Of a stretch of 18,439 nucleotides of DNA, positions 1 to 6,932 are shown in pieces. The position numbers were made by a program, and so were the translations under genes. Source of the stretch: DATKRB01 sp035532415 (lineage in GTDB: Bacteria > Actinomycetota > Acidimicrobiia > Acidimicrobiales > RAAP-2); NCBI GenBank assembly GCA_035532415.1, contig DATKRB010000002.1, positions 1-18,439 on the forward strand, written 5' to 3'. The notes below the pieces were generated by a model. That model was not told where the DNA came from. It worked only from the letters and a program-made list of their open reading frames with translations, and did no database searches. Numbering within the stretch: position 1 is the first letter of the stretch; the number at the start of each line of letters is the position of its first letter.

Positions 1-332
1 GTACCGCCGGTCCCCACTACCTCGACCGGGGTGGACTGGGCCGAGGTCGTGGTGCCGTTGCCGAGCTGGCCGGAGCCGCCGGCTCCCCAGGCGTAGACGT
101 TGCCCGCGCTGGTGAGCACGTACGCGGTGTTGGCACCGACCGCCATCGCGCTGAACGTCGGAGCCGTGGCCGCAGCAGCACGCCGTCGAGGCAAGAACAG
201 CGACGAGGCCAGGGTCATCAATCCGACCAGCACCACCAGCTGGGAAGCAACAACGACTGTTGCCAGCACGCTCCGAAAGCCGCAACCTGCGATTCCCGTT
301 CCGCGCCGCGACTTCTCCCCGCGCCGACCCAT
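1..332 (-). CDS. RCC1-repeat protein with N-terminal membrane anchor (partial, 3' end outside window)
   Basis: The frame is open from the start to the window edge, giving about 110 residues of a longer protein. A basic N-terminus (MGRRGEKSRRG) is followed by a hydrophobic segment around residues 23-46 (VLATVVVASQLVVLVGLMTL), which should act as an uncleaved anchor or signal. After that comes an RCC1/BNR-type blade: AYVLTSAGNVYAWG followed by GSGQLGNGTTTSAQSTPVEV, the usual 'VYAWG..GQLG.G' signature. Such repeats form beta-propellers; in actinobacteria they often sit on secreted or surface proteins of unknown partner. I chose the ATG at 332 because GGAGG lies 8 nt upstream; an in-frame ATG at 347 has no Shine-Dalgarno. 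The number of further repeats cannot be seen. The family call is secure, the function is not. Confidence 0.85.
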   Translation of the reverse strand, partial: MGRRGEKSRRGTGIAGCGFRSVLATVVVASQLVVLVGLMTLASSLFLPRRRAAAATAPTFSAMAVGANTAYVLTSAGNVYAWGAGGSGQLGNGTTTSAQSTPVEVVGTGG

Positions 333-340
333 CTCCGTGT

Positions 341-345
341 CCTCC
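341..345 (-). promoter_or_regulatory. Shine-Dalgarno GGAGG of the RCC1-repeat gene
   Basis: GGAGG lies 8 nt before the ATG at 332 on the minus strand. It overlaps the alternative upstream ATG (345-347), so it decides in favour of the downstream start. Confidence 0.6.
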
Positions 346-347
346 AT

Positions 348-983
348 CTCAGAGTGGATCGGACCGCCGTGCGCCGTTCGCGCGACCGATCAAGCTCCGC
401 CCCACTTCGTCACCCCGCCAGCGTCGGCCTTAGGAACTCCCATATCCGACCCTTGCATTCTGTAATACCCGATGACCTGATGCAAGCGCTGCTCGGAAAT
501 GGCCGGAGAATCTCCGCGCTGTCCGCTGACGACGCCTTCGCCCTCAACGTGCGGACCGAGGGAACAGATGCGGGCGTGGGGGGCGGCGGGCAGCCACGGC
601 GGCCTACCGGGCGGCTGGCCGGTCAACGACAAGCGGATGCAGCGCCTCGGGTGGGAGAACCGCCTGAGCGTGCCCGATCGCACGCGCAGGAATCCACTAC
701 CAGGCATCGGCGCCCCGAACGTCCTATCTCCGCATTGGGGCGTGGTGCTTCGGGACCGACGAGCAGGTTGCCCGCACCCACGACGACGACGAGCCACATC
801 GGGCTCGGCTCACGCCTTCTCCGTGCCTCACGCCGCAGATCCGGTCAGCAGAGCAGGTTCCGTGGCTACTCCGTGACTACAAATCCCGATCCGTCCCCGA
901 AATGGATGACGAGCGATGAGAAAGTCCTCGCAGGTCAACACCACAATCGGCGATCGCCGGCAAGCGATGAGACGGGCTTTGAT
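348..983. other. About 640 bp without a supportable gene
   Basis: Several open frames cross this stretch on both strands, but none shows a recognisable motif, a credible start with a ribosome site, or good coding character. Their proteins are arginine/proline-rich, as expected of shadow frames in GC-rich DNA. I see no hairpin, repeat or RNA gene here. It lies between the 5' end of the RCC1-repeat gene and the tRNA-Lys fragment, so it may hold the RCC1 promoter and decayed DNA of a former mobile element. Confidence 0.4.
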
Positions 984-1030
984 GGACTTTTAATCCCAAG
1001 GTGCCGGGTTCGAGCCCCGGGCGGCCCACC
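984..1030 (+). pseudogene. 3' half of tRNA-Lys(TTT), 5' half missing: probable integration scar
   Basis: The bases read as the 3' part of a tRNA. There is an anticodon loop CTTTTAA (987-993, anticodon TTT) with three stem pairs, then a variable loop. A perfect five-pair T arm (CCGGG at 1004-1008, loop TTCGAGC, CCCGG at 1016-1020) is followed by the acceptor 3' strand GCGGCCC (1021-1027) and discriminator A. The matching acceptor 5' strand GGGCCGC and a D arm are absent upstream, and pairing fails at positions 27 and 28 of the anticodon stem, so homology starts near 984. Such 3' tRNA halves are what tyrosine integrases leave at the far end of an element inserted in a tRNA gene. The minus-strand translation gives the well-known artefact GRPGLEPGTLGLK. 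No intact tRNA-Lys is in the window. Confidence 0.75.
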
Positions 1031-1164
1031 GCGGTGACACGGCAATCTTCCACCGGCACACTCGCCAGTGGGTCTGCTCCGGCCCGGAGGACCCGAAGGA
1101 CCTGGCCCGGTGACGATCCGGCAACCTGCCCGAGTGCAAGGTGACAAGGGCCGGTGGCGGCTGA

Positions 1165-1521
1165 GGAGGATCGGAGCACCTACGGCTTCACCAGCTCTGC
1201 GCCATTGAGATCGGCTTCACGTGGCTCGGTGCCTCGGCTCAGGGCACCGGGATCAACACCGAGGCCAAGCTCCTCCTCCTCACTCACGCCTTCGAGAAGC
1301 TCGGCGTGGTCAGGGTCGACCTCAAGACCGATGCTCGCAACGAGCGGTCACGTCGGGCGATCGAACGCCTCGGTGCTCACTTCGAGGGTGTCCTTCGGAG
1401 CTGGTCGCCATCGCACGCACCAGGCGAGGAGGGGCGGCTGCGCGACTCCGCGATGTTCTCCGTCGCCTCCGAGTGGCCGGCTACCAGGGCCGCACTGCGT
1501 GATCGCCTGATCAGGCAGTAG
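1165..1521 (+). pseudogene. GNAT-family N-acetyltransferase remnant (C-terminal part only)
   Basis: In this frame a TGA at 1162-1164 is followed by about 118 codons. From 1201 they match the C-terminal half of RimJ/RimL-like acetyltransferases: AIEIGFTWLGASAQGTGINT, then EAKLLLLTHAFEKLG, then the acetyl-CoA-side NERSRRAIERLGAHFEGVLR, ending RDSAMFSVASEWPATRAALR. A whole enzyme of this kind is about 190-210 residues. The N-terminal strands are missing, there is no ATG in frame before the conserved part, and the same frame has further stops upstream (1111, 1162). A short product from GTG 1306 is possible but would lack most of the CoA site. The break point lies about 170 bp after the tRNA-Lys fragment, so the truncation probably came from the same recombination history. 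The family is clear, function is unlikely. Confidence 0.7.
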
Positions 1522-1529
1522 CCCGACGC

Positions 1530-1557
1530 CTCCCCGGGCGGGATCCCGCCCGGGGAG
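1530..1557. terminator. Perfect 28-bp palindrome, likely bidirectional terminator
   Basis: CTCCCCGGGCGGG (1530-1542) and CCCGCCCGGGGAG (1545-1557) are exact inverted copies around AT. An outer pair GACGCC/GGCGTC can extend the stem. It lies 8 nt after the stop of the GNAT remnant and 8 nt beyond the stop of the DinB-like gene that runs towards it. There is no T-run, so termination would rest on hairpin strength, as often seen in GC-rich actinobacteria. Confidence 0.6.
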
Positions 1558-1565
1558 CTCAGGCG

Positions 1566-2132
1566 TCAGGCCCGGCGTCCGGACAACGCGAGGAGTCGCG
1601 TCTGGGCATCGGCATCCGGCGGGGCGGCCACCTCGTAGCCGTACAGTCCCGGACCTCGCGCCTCGTCGGTGACCATCTTCATCGCCTCGGTGGCGACGGC
1701 GACGAGATCGTCGGGCAGCCGCTCGTCACCGCCGACGGCTCGGGCCAGGTCCCACGTGTGGATCACCAGGTCCCGCATCAGACCGTCCACCATGACGGCG
1801 AGCGGAACCGAGTTGCCGCCGACGGTCGCGGTGTCGATGGAGCGTGCCGCCGCGTCGTCGAGCGATCCTGCCGCGTCCGATCGTTCCTGATGCCACGCAT
1901 CGAGGATGTCGCCCTCGACCGGCTGGCCGAAGGACGCGAAGAAGTCGCCTCCGCCGATCGTCGCTCGCAGCGCGCGGAGGTTGGCGGTCACGTGGGCGAG
2001 AACGTCCTGCGCCGTCCAACCCTCGCACGGAGAGGGTGAGGACCACGTCGATCCCGGTGTCGCCTGAACCTGGCCGTCGAACAGCTCCACCGACCGGAGA
2101 AACGCCTCCCGGGACTCATCAGATACTGGCAT
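1566..2132 (-). CDS. DinB/mycothiol-dependent maleylpyruvate isomerase-like metal-binding protein (TIGR03086 type)
   Basis: This 188-residue protein has the four-helix DinB-like fold found in mycothiol-dependent maleylpyruvate isomerases and the TIGR03086 proteins. The marks are PCEGWTAQDVLAHVTANL (His47) and RDLVIHTWDLARAVG (Asp121, His125), where the spaced D/H residues should bind a divalent metal. The N-terminal segment LFDGQVQATPGSTWSSPSPC is also typical. Members use thiols such as mycothiol or have no known substrate, so I do not assign a reaction. The ATG has no good Shine-Dalgarno, but CATACT lies 6 nt upstream and could be a -10 box for a leaderless message. The gene follows serB by 60 bp on the same strand and ends just before a strong palindrome, so it may be the last gene of that transcript. 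Confidence 0.8.
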   Translation of the reverse strand: MPVSDESREAFLRSVELFDGQVQATPGSTWSSPSPCEGWTAQDVLAHVTANLRALRATIGGGDFFASFGQPVEGDILDAWHQERSDAAGSLDDAAARSIDTATVGGNSVPLAVMVDGLMRDLVIHTWDLARAVGGDERLPDDLVAVATEAMKMVTDEARGPGLYGYEVAAPPDADAQTRLLALSGRRA

Positions 2133-2192
2133 TTCCGAAGTATGGAACCCCGCACGGCGCTCCCGCAGTGTGGATCCCGTCCTACCCTCGCC

Positions 2193-3380
2193 TCAACCCT
2201 CGTCCGCCGCCTCGATCTCCTCGCGCGAGATGCCCAGCATGAAAAGGACGGCGTCGAGGTACGGAACGCTCAGCGAGGTGTCCGCCGCCTCCCGCACGAC
2301 CGGCTTCGCGTTGAACGCGATCCCGAGCCCGGCTGTCGCGAGCATGTCGAGATCGTTGGCGCCGTCCCCGACGGCGATGGTCCGGCTCAGTGGCACACCG
2401 GCCAGGTCGGCGAAGCGGACGAGCGCCTCGGCCTTCCCCGGGCGGTCGATGACGGGCCCGATCAGCCGACCGGTCAGCCGTCCCGACTCGATCTCGAGCG
2501 TGTTCGCGGCGACTTGGTCGATGCCCAGCGTCGCCGCCAGGCCCTCGATCACCTGCACGAAGCCCCCGCTCACCACCGCGGTGACGTACCCCAGGCGCCT
2601 GAGGGTCCGGACCAGGGTCCGGGCGCCCGGCGCCAGCCGCAGTTCGCGCCGGACGTCGTCGAGGACGGTCGCCTCGATCCCGGCGAGCAGGGCCACCCGA
2701 TCGCGGAGCGCGTCGGCGAAGTCGATCTCGCCGGCCATCGCCGCGGCGGTCACCGCAGCGACCTGCTCTGCGTGGCCGGTTCGGGCCGCCAGAAGGTCGA
2801 TGACCTCGCCCTGCAACAACGTCGAGTCGGCGTCGAGCACGATGAGATGCTTGGCCCGCCGATGCAGCCCCGCCGCCTGCACGGCCACGTCCACCCCTTG
2901 TCGCGCCGCCTCGGCGCTGAGGTCCCGGCGGAGCCGGTCGGGATCGCCACCCGACACGGTCAGCTCGTAGCTGGTCACGGGATAGTCGGCCAGACGCACG
3001 ATCCGGTCGACGTTGACGCCGGCTTCGCCCAACCGGCCGAAGACCCCGGCCAGGACACCTGATCCGAGGTCGGTCCCGAGCACGGTGACCAGGTGCCTCA
3101 CCGGGTCCTGTCTCACGACCGCGGACGGCAAGGTCACCACCGAGAGCCGGAGATCGTCCTCGGCCCACGAGGGGTCCTGGTCGAGCGCCGCCTTCAACCG
3201 GTCGACGTCACCGGGCTCACCCTCCATCTCGACGCAGAGCAGCAGGCGACCGTGCACCTGCACCTGCTCGACGTCGAGGACCGGGAGCGCGAGCGGTTCG
3301 AGCGCGCCGAAGAGACGGCCGGCGACGCCGGGGGCGTCCCGGCCGGCCACGGTGAGGAGGATGGAGGAGGACCGGCTCAT
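2193..3380 (-). CDS. serB: Phosphoserine phosphatase SerB with N-terminal ACT domains
   Basis: SerB hydrolyses L-phosphoserine to serine, the last step of serine synthesis in the cytoplasm. The 395-residue protein has two ACT-type regulatory domains (about 1-90 and 95-170), with phrases such as GRDAPGVAGRLFGAL and DLGSGVLAGVFGRLGEAGVN. The C-terminal HAD phosphatase (about 178-390) carries all motifs: DADST (183-187, nucleophile Asp183 and acid/base Asp185), SGGF (271-274), Lys316, and GDGANDLDM (338-346). Length and order match the long actinobacterial SerB. The catalytic set is complete, so the enzyme should be active, and the ACT domains suggest amino acid feedback. No clear Shine-Dalgarno precedes the ATG. 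It lies 47 bp behind a membrane-protein gene and 60 bp before the DinB-like gene, a possible operon. Confidence 0.95.
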   Translation of the reverse strand: MSRSSSILLTVAGRDAPGVAGRLFGALEPLALPVLDVEQVQVHGRLLLCVEMEGEPGDVDRLKAALDQDPSWAEDDLRLSVVTLPSAVVRQDPVRHLVTVLGTDLGSGVLAGVFGRLGEAGVNVDRIVRLADYPVTSYELTVSGGDPDRLRRDLSAEAARQGVDVAVQAAGLHRRAKHLIVLDADSTLLQGEVIDLLAARTGHAEQVAAVTAAAMAGEIDFADALRDRVALLAGIEATVLDDVRRELRLAPGARTLVRTLRRLGYVTAVVSGGFVQVIEGLAATLGIDQVAANTLEIESGRLTGRLIGPVIDRPGKAEALVRFADLAGVPLSRTIAVGDGANDLDMLATAGLGIAFNAKPVVREAADTSLSVPYLDAVLFMLGISREEIEAADEG

Positions 3381-3427
3381 GCCGGCCTACGGTATTGGAC
3401 CCGGCGCCCCGCCCGCACCGGCCCCGA

Positions 3428-4213
3428 TCAGGGTCTGCCGGAGGCCGCGAGCGATCCGCCGGCGGCCACCACTGTGGCGGCGAGCGCCCCCCAGACCGGC
3501 CACCGCACGGTGACGATGAACGTCAACCCGGAGCCGGTCCCGAGCCCGTAGGGCGTCCGTGCGACGATGGCGGCGATGACCAGCCCGAGCTGGGCCAGCA
3601 CGAGCATCCGGAGCGCGACGAAGCTCAGGAGCGCCCCGCGTTGACCGGCACGGATCAACGCGTCGGCCACGCCGATCACCACTGCAGCCAGGGCGACGAC
3701 CGGGATGGCGAACCGCCAGCCGCCGAAGCCGTGATCGAGGATCGTCAACGGCCCCGTGAGCGCCGAGAGCGCGCGCCCCGACGGGCTGGCCGGCGGGGTG
3801 ACGTCGTACCAGGGGAGGAAGGTGGCGACCAGCACCACCGCGCTGGCCAGGCTGACGAAGACGGCCCGGGAGTCCACCGGTGCCCTCAGTGCCCTCCGGG
3901 TCGGCCCAACCGGCGGGGTCCTCCGGCCGGCGTACAGCTCCTCCTGCGACCGGATCCCGCCGGCGGACCAGGCGTTGCGCCCGCGCCGGCTCTCGGTGGG
4001 CGGGAGATCCGGGATGATCGGCGGGACCAGGGTCGCGGCCGCCCTCGGGGCCCTCGTTGTCGTAGCCACGGGCGCGCCAGCAGGGGCTGTCGGCGGGGCC
4101 GCGGCCGAAGCGGGATCGGCCGCTCGATCTTCAGGTGCCCGATCTTCAGGTGGATGCCACTTCCCGTCCGGCGCCCGCCACCAATCGGGTCCCGCTGCCA
4201 CGTCGCTGATCAC
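3428..4213 (-). CDS. Membrane protein with N-terminal DWWRAPDGKWHPPE motif and four predicted helices
   Basis: About 261 residues from the GTG at 4213. Near the N-terminus is GPDWWRAPDGKWHPPEDRAP, a short W..DGKW.PP motif that resembles DUF2510-type segments placed before linkers in actinobacterial membrane proteins. A Pro/Ala/Arg-rich linker follows, then four hydrophobic segments: AVFVSLASAVVLVATFLPWY, AIPVVALAAVVIGVADALI, ALLSFVALRMLVLAQLGLVI and VWGALAATVVAAGGSLAA. There is no catalytic motif and I do not know the function; a role in envelope biology is only a guess. The frame is open to a TTG at 4291. I prefer GTG 4213 because it puts the DWW motif near the N-terminus, has a G-rich stretch just upstream, and leaves a TACGAT box upstream. 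It probably leads the serB transcript. Confidence 0.7.
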   Translation of the reverse strand: MISDVAAGPDWWRAPDGKWHPPEDRAPEDRAADPASAAAPPTAPAGAPVATTTRAPRAAATLVPPIIPDLPPTESRRGRNAWSAGGIRSQEELYAGRRTPPVGPTRRALRAPVDSRAVFVSLASAVVLVATFLPWYDVTPPASPSGRALSALTGPLTILDHGFGGWRFAIPVVALAAVVIGVADALIRAGQRGALLSFVALRMLVLAQLGLVIAAIVARTPYGLGTGSGLTFIVTVRWPVWGALAATVVAAGGSLAASGRP

Positions 4214-4268
4214 ACACCCCCGAGCTCGCTCCGGATACACCTCGGGCGCACACTGCACCGCCGAGAAA

Positions 4269-4274
4269 ATCGTA
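4269..4274 (-). promoter_or_regulatory. Candidate -10 box TACGAT for the membrane protein-serB transcript
   Basis: TACGAT on the minus strand lies about 55 nt before the preferred GTG start at 4213. No convincing -35 is visible. If used, transcription begins near 4262, inside the longer TTG-started frame, which supports the shorter protein. Confidence 0.3.
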
Positions 4275-4388
4275 CCGGACGGGTCGGCCAAACCGTTAGT
4301 GGCACCGCGGGTCGTCCGGCGACCTTGCCGGGCTCAGTAGCCCTGGCGGCCCAGTGCTACCCAGATGCCCGTTACCGCTGCTCGGGGA

Positions 4389-5111
4389 CTACGCCGGGCT
4401 GATCGCCGTCGCGCCGCTTGCCGACGTCCAACCCTCGCCGGGGACCCACCGGCGCACGATCCTGGCCGGGACCCCGGCCACCACGCACCGATCGGGAACG
4501 GTCCCTCGGACCACAGCGCCGGCAGCCACCACCACGTGCCGGCCGATGTCGGCCCCGGGCAGCACCACGGCGTTGGCCCCGAGCCAGCTGCCCGAGCCGA
4601 TCCGGACGGGCGCCTCCACCGGCCATTGCCGGCCCACGGGCTCGTCCGGGTCGACGTAGGAGTGGTTCTGGTCGGTGATGTACACGTAGGGGCCCGTCTG
4701 TATGTCGTCGCCGATGTCGATGCTCCAGTGACCGACCACGTGGCTTCCCCGGCCGATCAGGCAACGGTCCCCGATCCGCACCACCGGGTTGGAGGCCATC
4801 TCCTGCCCCGGAGCCATGCCCGCCGTCAGGCAGGTGCGCGGTCCCACGATCGTCCCCTCGCCGATCTCGATGTACCGCTCGTTGTAGATGGCGCCCTGCG
4901 GGAAGACGAGGCAGCTCCCCCATCCGAACGCCCCGAAACGCCGCCCCCGGGCATCGGCGGGACCGATCGAACCGACGTCGGCGACCCACTCCTGGCCCCA
5001 GTGGACGGCGGCGGATGCCATCCGTCGCGCCGGCCCCCGGAGGTTGCGTCCCCACGTCACCCTCCCGACGCTACCGGGGAACAGCCGGCGGGCGGTGGGT
5101 AGAACGCGCAT
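4389..5111 (-). CDS. Left-handed beta-helix acyltransferase (hexapeptide-repeat transferase)
   Basis: A 240-residue protein built on hexapeptide repeats. Residues 80-146 read YIEIGEGTIVGPRTCL, then VVRIGDRCLIGRGSHVVG, IDIGDDIQTGPYVYIT. A catalytic-type His sits in ITDQNHSY (His150). A second set of coils follows (VRIGSGSWLGANAVVLPGAD, IGRHVVVAAGAVVRG) and then the usual C-terminal VAGVPARIVRRW. This is the layout of maltose/galactoside/xenobiotic-type acetyltransferases, trimeric enzymes that move an acetyl or other acyl group from CoA to a sugar or small molecule. The acceptor cannot be read from sequence. The N-terminal 70 residues are unlike LacA and may shape acceptor choice. The frame continues upstream to 5339 but is then arginine-rich, lies inside the opposite gene and is not coding-like; ATG 5111 is the start. 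It is divergent from the exported lipoprotein gene and may modify its substrate or an envelope glycan. Confidence 0.85.
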   Translation of the reverse strand: MRVLPTARRLFPGSVGRVTWGRNLRGPARRMASAAVHWGQEWVADVGSIGPADARGRRFGAFGWGSCLVFPQGAIYNERYIEIGEGTIVGPRTCLTAGMAPGQEMASNPVVRIGDRCLIGRGSHVVGHWSIDIGDDIQTGPYVYITDQNHSYVDPDEPVGRQWPVEAPVRIGSGSWLGANAVVLPGADIGRHVVVAAGAVVRGTVPDRCVVAGVPARIVRRWVPGEGWTSASGATAISPA

Positions 5112-5140
5112 TTCCGGAATGTTGCCGTACTGTTGCCGGC
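5112..5140. promoter_or_regulatory. 29-bp divergent intergenic region with GTTGCCG direct repeat
   Basis: Only 29 bp separate the two start codons. GTTGCCG occurs twice (5121-5127 and 5132-5138), 11 bp apart, about one helix turn. TACTGT (5128-5133) lies 7 nt before the GTG at 5141, right for a leaderless plus-strand message. On the minus strand AACATT (5123-5118) has the same distance to the ATG at 5111. Both promoters must overlap the opposite gene, so joint control is likely. The repeat could be an operator, but this is inference. Confidence 0.4.
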
Positions 5141-6865
5141 GTGCTCGACCGGTCCGAAGCCTCCCGCTCCGAGCCCACCCCCGCCGCGGAACCTCCGGCG
5201 AGGATCGGCCGGCGCCAGTTCCTGACCGGAGCGACGGCGGGGATGGGGGGCGTGGCCGCCGCCCTCGCGATCGCAGCCTGCGCCGGGCCGTCAGGGCCCG
5301 CCAAGCTCCGGGCTCGCCCAACGGCTCACCCGAAGGCACACCCCAAGGACCTGGGGGTCACGAAGGTGACCTTGGCGAGCGGCGTGACCGTGCCCTCGGC
5401 CCGGTGGCTGGTGGAGGAGAACCAGCGGACGGGCACCATCGGCTGGGTGGTCACCGGGATCCAGACGCCGCACGCGCTCGAGGGCTACGCCAGCCAGGTG
5501 AGCGCCAAGGCCGGGGACGAGGTGACCCTCTTCGTCAACACGGCGGCTCGCTCCGTTCAGATGCAGGCCTACCGCATGGGGTACTACCAGGGCCTCGGCG
5601 GGCGCCTGGTCTTCACCAGCGATACCGTCGCGGCCAAACAGCAGCCGGCGGCGGCATTCGCCCCGGGCGTGAACACCGTGTCGTGCCAGTGGGACCCCAC
5701 CCTCACCTTTCGGGTGGACTCGACGTGGCCCCCGGGCAACTACCTGCTGAAGCTCGTCGGCGACGCCGGGCAGCAGCAGTACGTCCCCCTCACCGTGCGG
5801 GACGACGAGAGCACGGCGGCGTTCGTCATCCAGAACAGCGTCTCCACCTGGCAGGCGTACAACCTCTGGGGTGGCTACAGCCTCTACTACGGTCGGACCC
5901 CCACGGGGGGGAGCGACTTCGCCAACCGTTCGCGGATCGTCTCCTTCGACCGCCCCTACCCCCAGACCTGGGCACAGGGTGCCGCCGACTTCTTCGGCAA
6001 CGAGTTCCCGCTGCTCTACCACCTCGAGAGCCTCGGCGTGGACCTCACCTACTGGACCGACGTCGATCTCCATCAGCGCCCCGAGCTCCTCGCTCGCCAC
6101 CAGTGCCTGTTCAGTCTCGGTCACGACGAGTACTGGTCGGCCCCGATGCGCTTCGGGGCGCAGGCGGCCCTCGCACGGGGGACCAACCTCGCGTTCCTGG
6201 GGGCGAACGCCTGTTACCGCCAGATCCGGTTTCAGGACTCGCCGGTCGGGCCGGACCGCCAGCAGATCTGCTACAAGAGCGCCACCGAGGACCCGATGGC
6301 CACCCAGGACCCGGCGCTGACCACCGTCAACTGGGAGCAGAGCCCCGTCAACCTGCCCGAGAGCCTCCTCATCGGCAGCATGTACCAGTCGGTCGGGTCC
6401 AACGACGGACTCGTCGTCACCGATGCGGGCTCGTGGTTCTTTGAGGGATGCGGGTTCCAGGAGGGGCAGGTCCTGCCGAACGTGGTGCAGGGGGAGTACG
6501 ACCGGTACGTGCCCAACTTCCCCGGACCGACCAACGTCGACGTGCTGGCCCACTCGCCGGTGGCGCGCCAGCACAACTGGTCGGACATCACCTACTACAC
6601 GGCCAGCGGCGGGGGAGGTGTGTTCGATTCGGGCATGGCGTCGTTCGTGTTCAAGCTGTCGAACACCACGGCCTTTCCGTGGAACATCGTCCCCAAGGCG
6701 ATCCCGGGGATCACCGACAACCTCCTCCGGGCGATGGAGAACCTGTACGGGCTCTTCGGGAACGGACCCGCGTCGGCGACCCAGCCCTCCACCGGCAATT
6801 GGACCGCCGCCTACGAGGGCAGCGGCGCCGGCGCGGGCTCGGCCCAGAGCACCGGCACCACCTGA
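5141..6865 (+). CDS. Tat-exported lipoprotein with N,N-dimethylformamidase beta-subunit-like C-terminal domain
   Basis: From the GTG at 5141 the protein has 574 residues. A Tat signal GRRQFLTGATAGMGGVAAAL (about 23-42) runs into the lipobox IAAC with Cys47, so the mature protein should be folded in the cytoplasm and anchored outside the membrane. A beta-rich domain follows (about 60-215). From about residue 220 comes a long domain like the C-terminal part of the dimethylformamidase large subunit: TAAFVIQNSVSTWQAYNLWG, SFDRPYPQTWAQGAADFFGN, LTYWTDVDLH, LFSLGHDEYWS (about 324-334) and FLGANACYRQIRF. Dimethylformamidase is an iron enzyme with Tyr/Glu ligands. Suitable Tyr residues exist, but I cannot align them, and most exported relatives have unknown substrates. 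The tail is Gly/Ser/Thr-rich. A longer start at 5015 would read through the opposite gene and bury the Tat signal, so I reject it. Confidence 0.85.
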   Translation: MLDRSEASRSEPTPAAEPPARIGRRQFLTGATAGMGGVAAALAIAACAGPSGPAKLRARPTAHPKAHPKDLGVTKVTLASGVTVPSARWLVEENQRTGTIGWVVTGIQTPHALEGYASQVSAKAGDEVTLFVNTAARSVQMQAYRMGYYQGLGGRLVFTSDTVAAKQQPAAAFAPGVNTVSCQWDPTLTFRVDSTWPPGNYLLKLVGDAGQQQYVPLTVRDDESTAAFVIQNSVSTWQAYNLWGGYSLYYGRTPTGGSDFANRSRIVSFDRPYPQTWAQGAADFFGNEFPLLYHLESLGVDLTYWTDVDLHQRPELLARHQCLFSLGHDEYWSAPMRFGAQAALARGTNLAFLGANACYRQIRFQDSPVGPDRQQICYKSATEDPMATQDPALTTVNWEQSPVNLPESLLIGSMYQSVGSNDGLVVTDAGSWFFEGCGFQEGQVLPNVVQGEYDRYVPNFPGPTNVDVLAHSPVARQHNWSDITYYTASGGGGVFDSGMASFVFKLSNTTAFPWNIVPKAIPGITDNLLRAMENLYGLFGNGPASATQPSTGNWTAAYEGSGAGAGSAQSTGTT

Positions 6866-6871
6866 CCCGGG

Positions 6872-6900
6872 TTGACAGCCGAAGGTTCGACATCTAGTTT
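6872..6900 (+). promoter_or_regulatory. Promoter of the MFS-MarR operon (TTGACA, 17 bp, TAGTTT)
   Basis: A consensus -35 TTGACA (6872-6877) is followed after exactly 17 bp by TAGTTT (6895-6900), so transcription should begin near 6907, about 30 nt before the ATG at 6938. The stretch 6890-6937 is strikingly AT-rich for this genome. A second possible -10, TAGATA (6926-6931), would give a leaderless message. Confidence 0.6.
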
Positions 6901-6916
6901 GTTTCCAAATCTTTTG

Positions 6917-6932
6917 CTACCTAAATAGATAG
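6917..6932. promoter_or_regulatory. Palindromic operator candidate for the MarR repressor
   Basis: CTACCTA and TAGATAG flank a central AA; six of seven positions are inversely matched. Length, AT content and place (between start of transcription and start codon, covering the ribosome site) fit a MarR-dimer site. The only nearby regulator is the MarR gene in the same operon, so autorepression is likely. Confidence 0.5.

Noticed and set aside
984..1030. Intact tRNA-Lys gene
   Set aside because: The acceptor 5' strand and D arm are missing and the anticodon stem is only half paired.
354..1037. 227-codon plus-strand frame before the GNAT remnant
   Set aside because: It is Arg/Pro/Ser-rich, has no motif or ribosome site and reads through the tRNA fragment.
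877..1179. Minus-strand frame containing GRPGLEPGTLGLK
   Set aside because: This phrase is the well-known false translation of the tRNA anticodon and T-arm region read backwards; it marks the tRNA-Lys fragment, not a protein.
2142..3062. 306-codon plus-strand frame opposite serB
   Set aside because: It is a shadow of serB; the minus-strand protein carries every SerB motif.
4214..4291. TTG start of the membrane protein
   Set aside because: It has no ribosome site and would put the DWW motif far from the N-terminus; kept only as an alternative.
5112..5339. Upstream extension of the beta-helix acyltransferase
   Set aside because: The extra 76 codons lie within the Tat lipoprotein gene, are arginine/proline-rich and precede a good ATG at 5111.
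5291..6574. 427-codon minus-strand frame opposite the dimethylformamidase-like gene
   Set aside because: It mirrors a clearly coding plus-strand gene with Tat signal and family motifs, and has no motif of its own.
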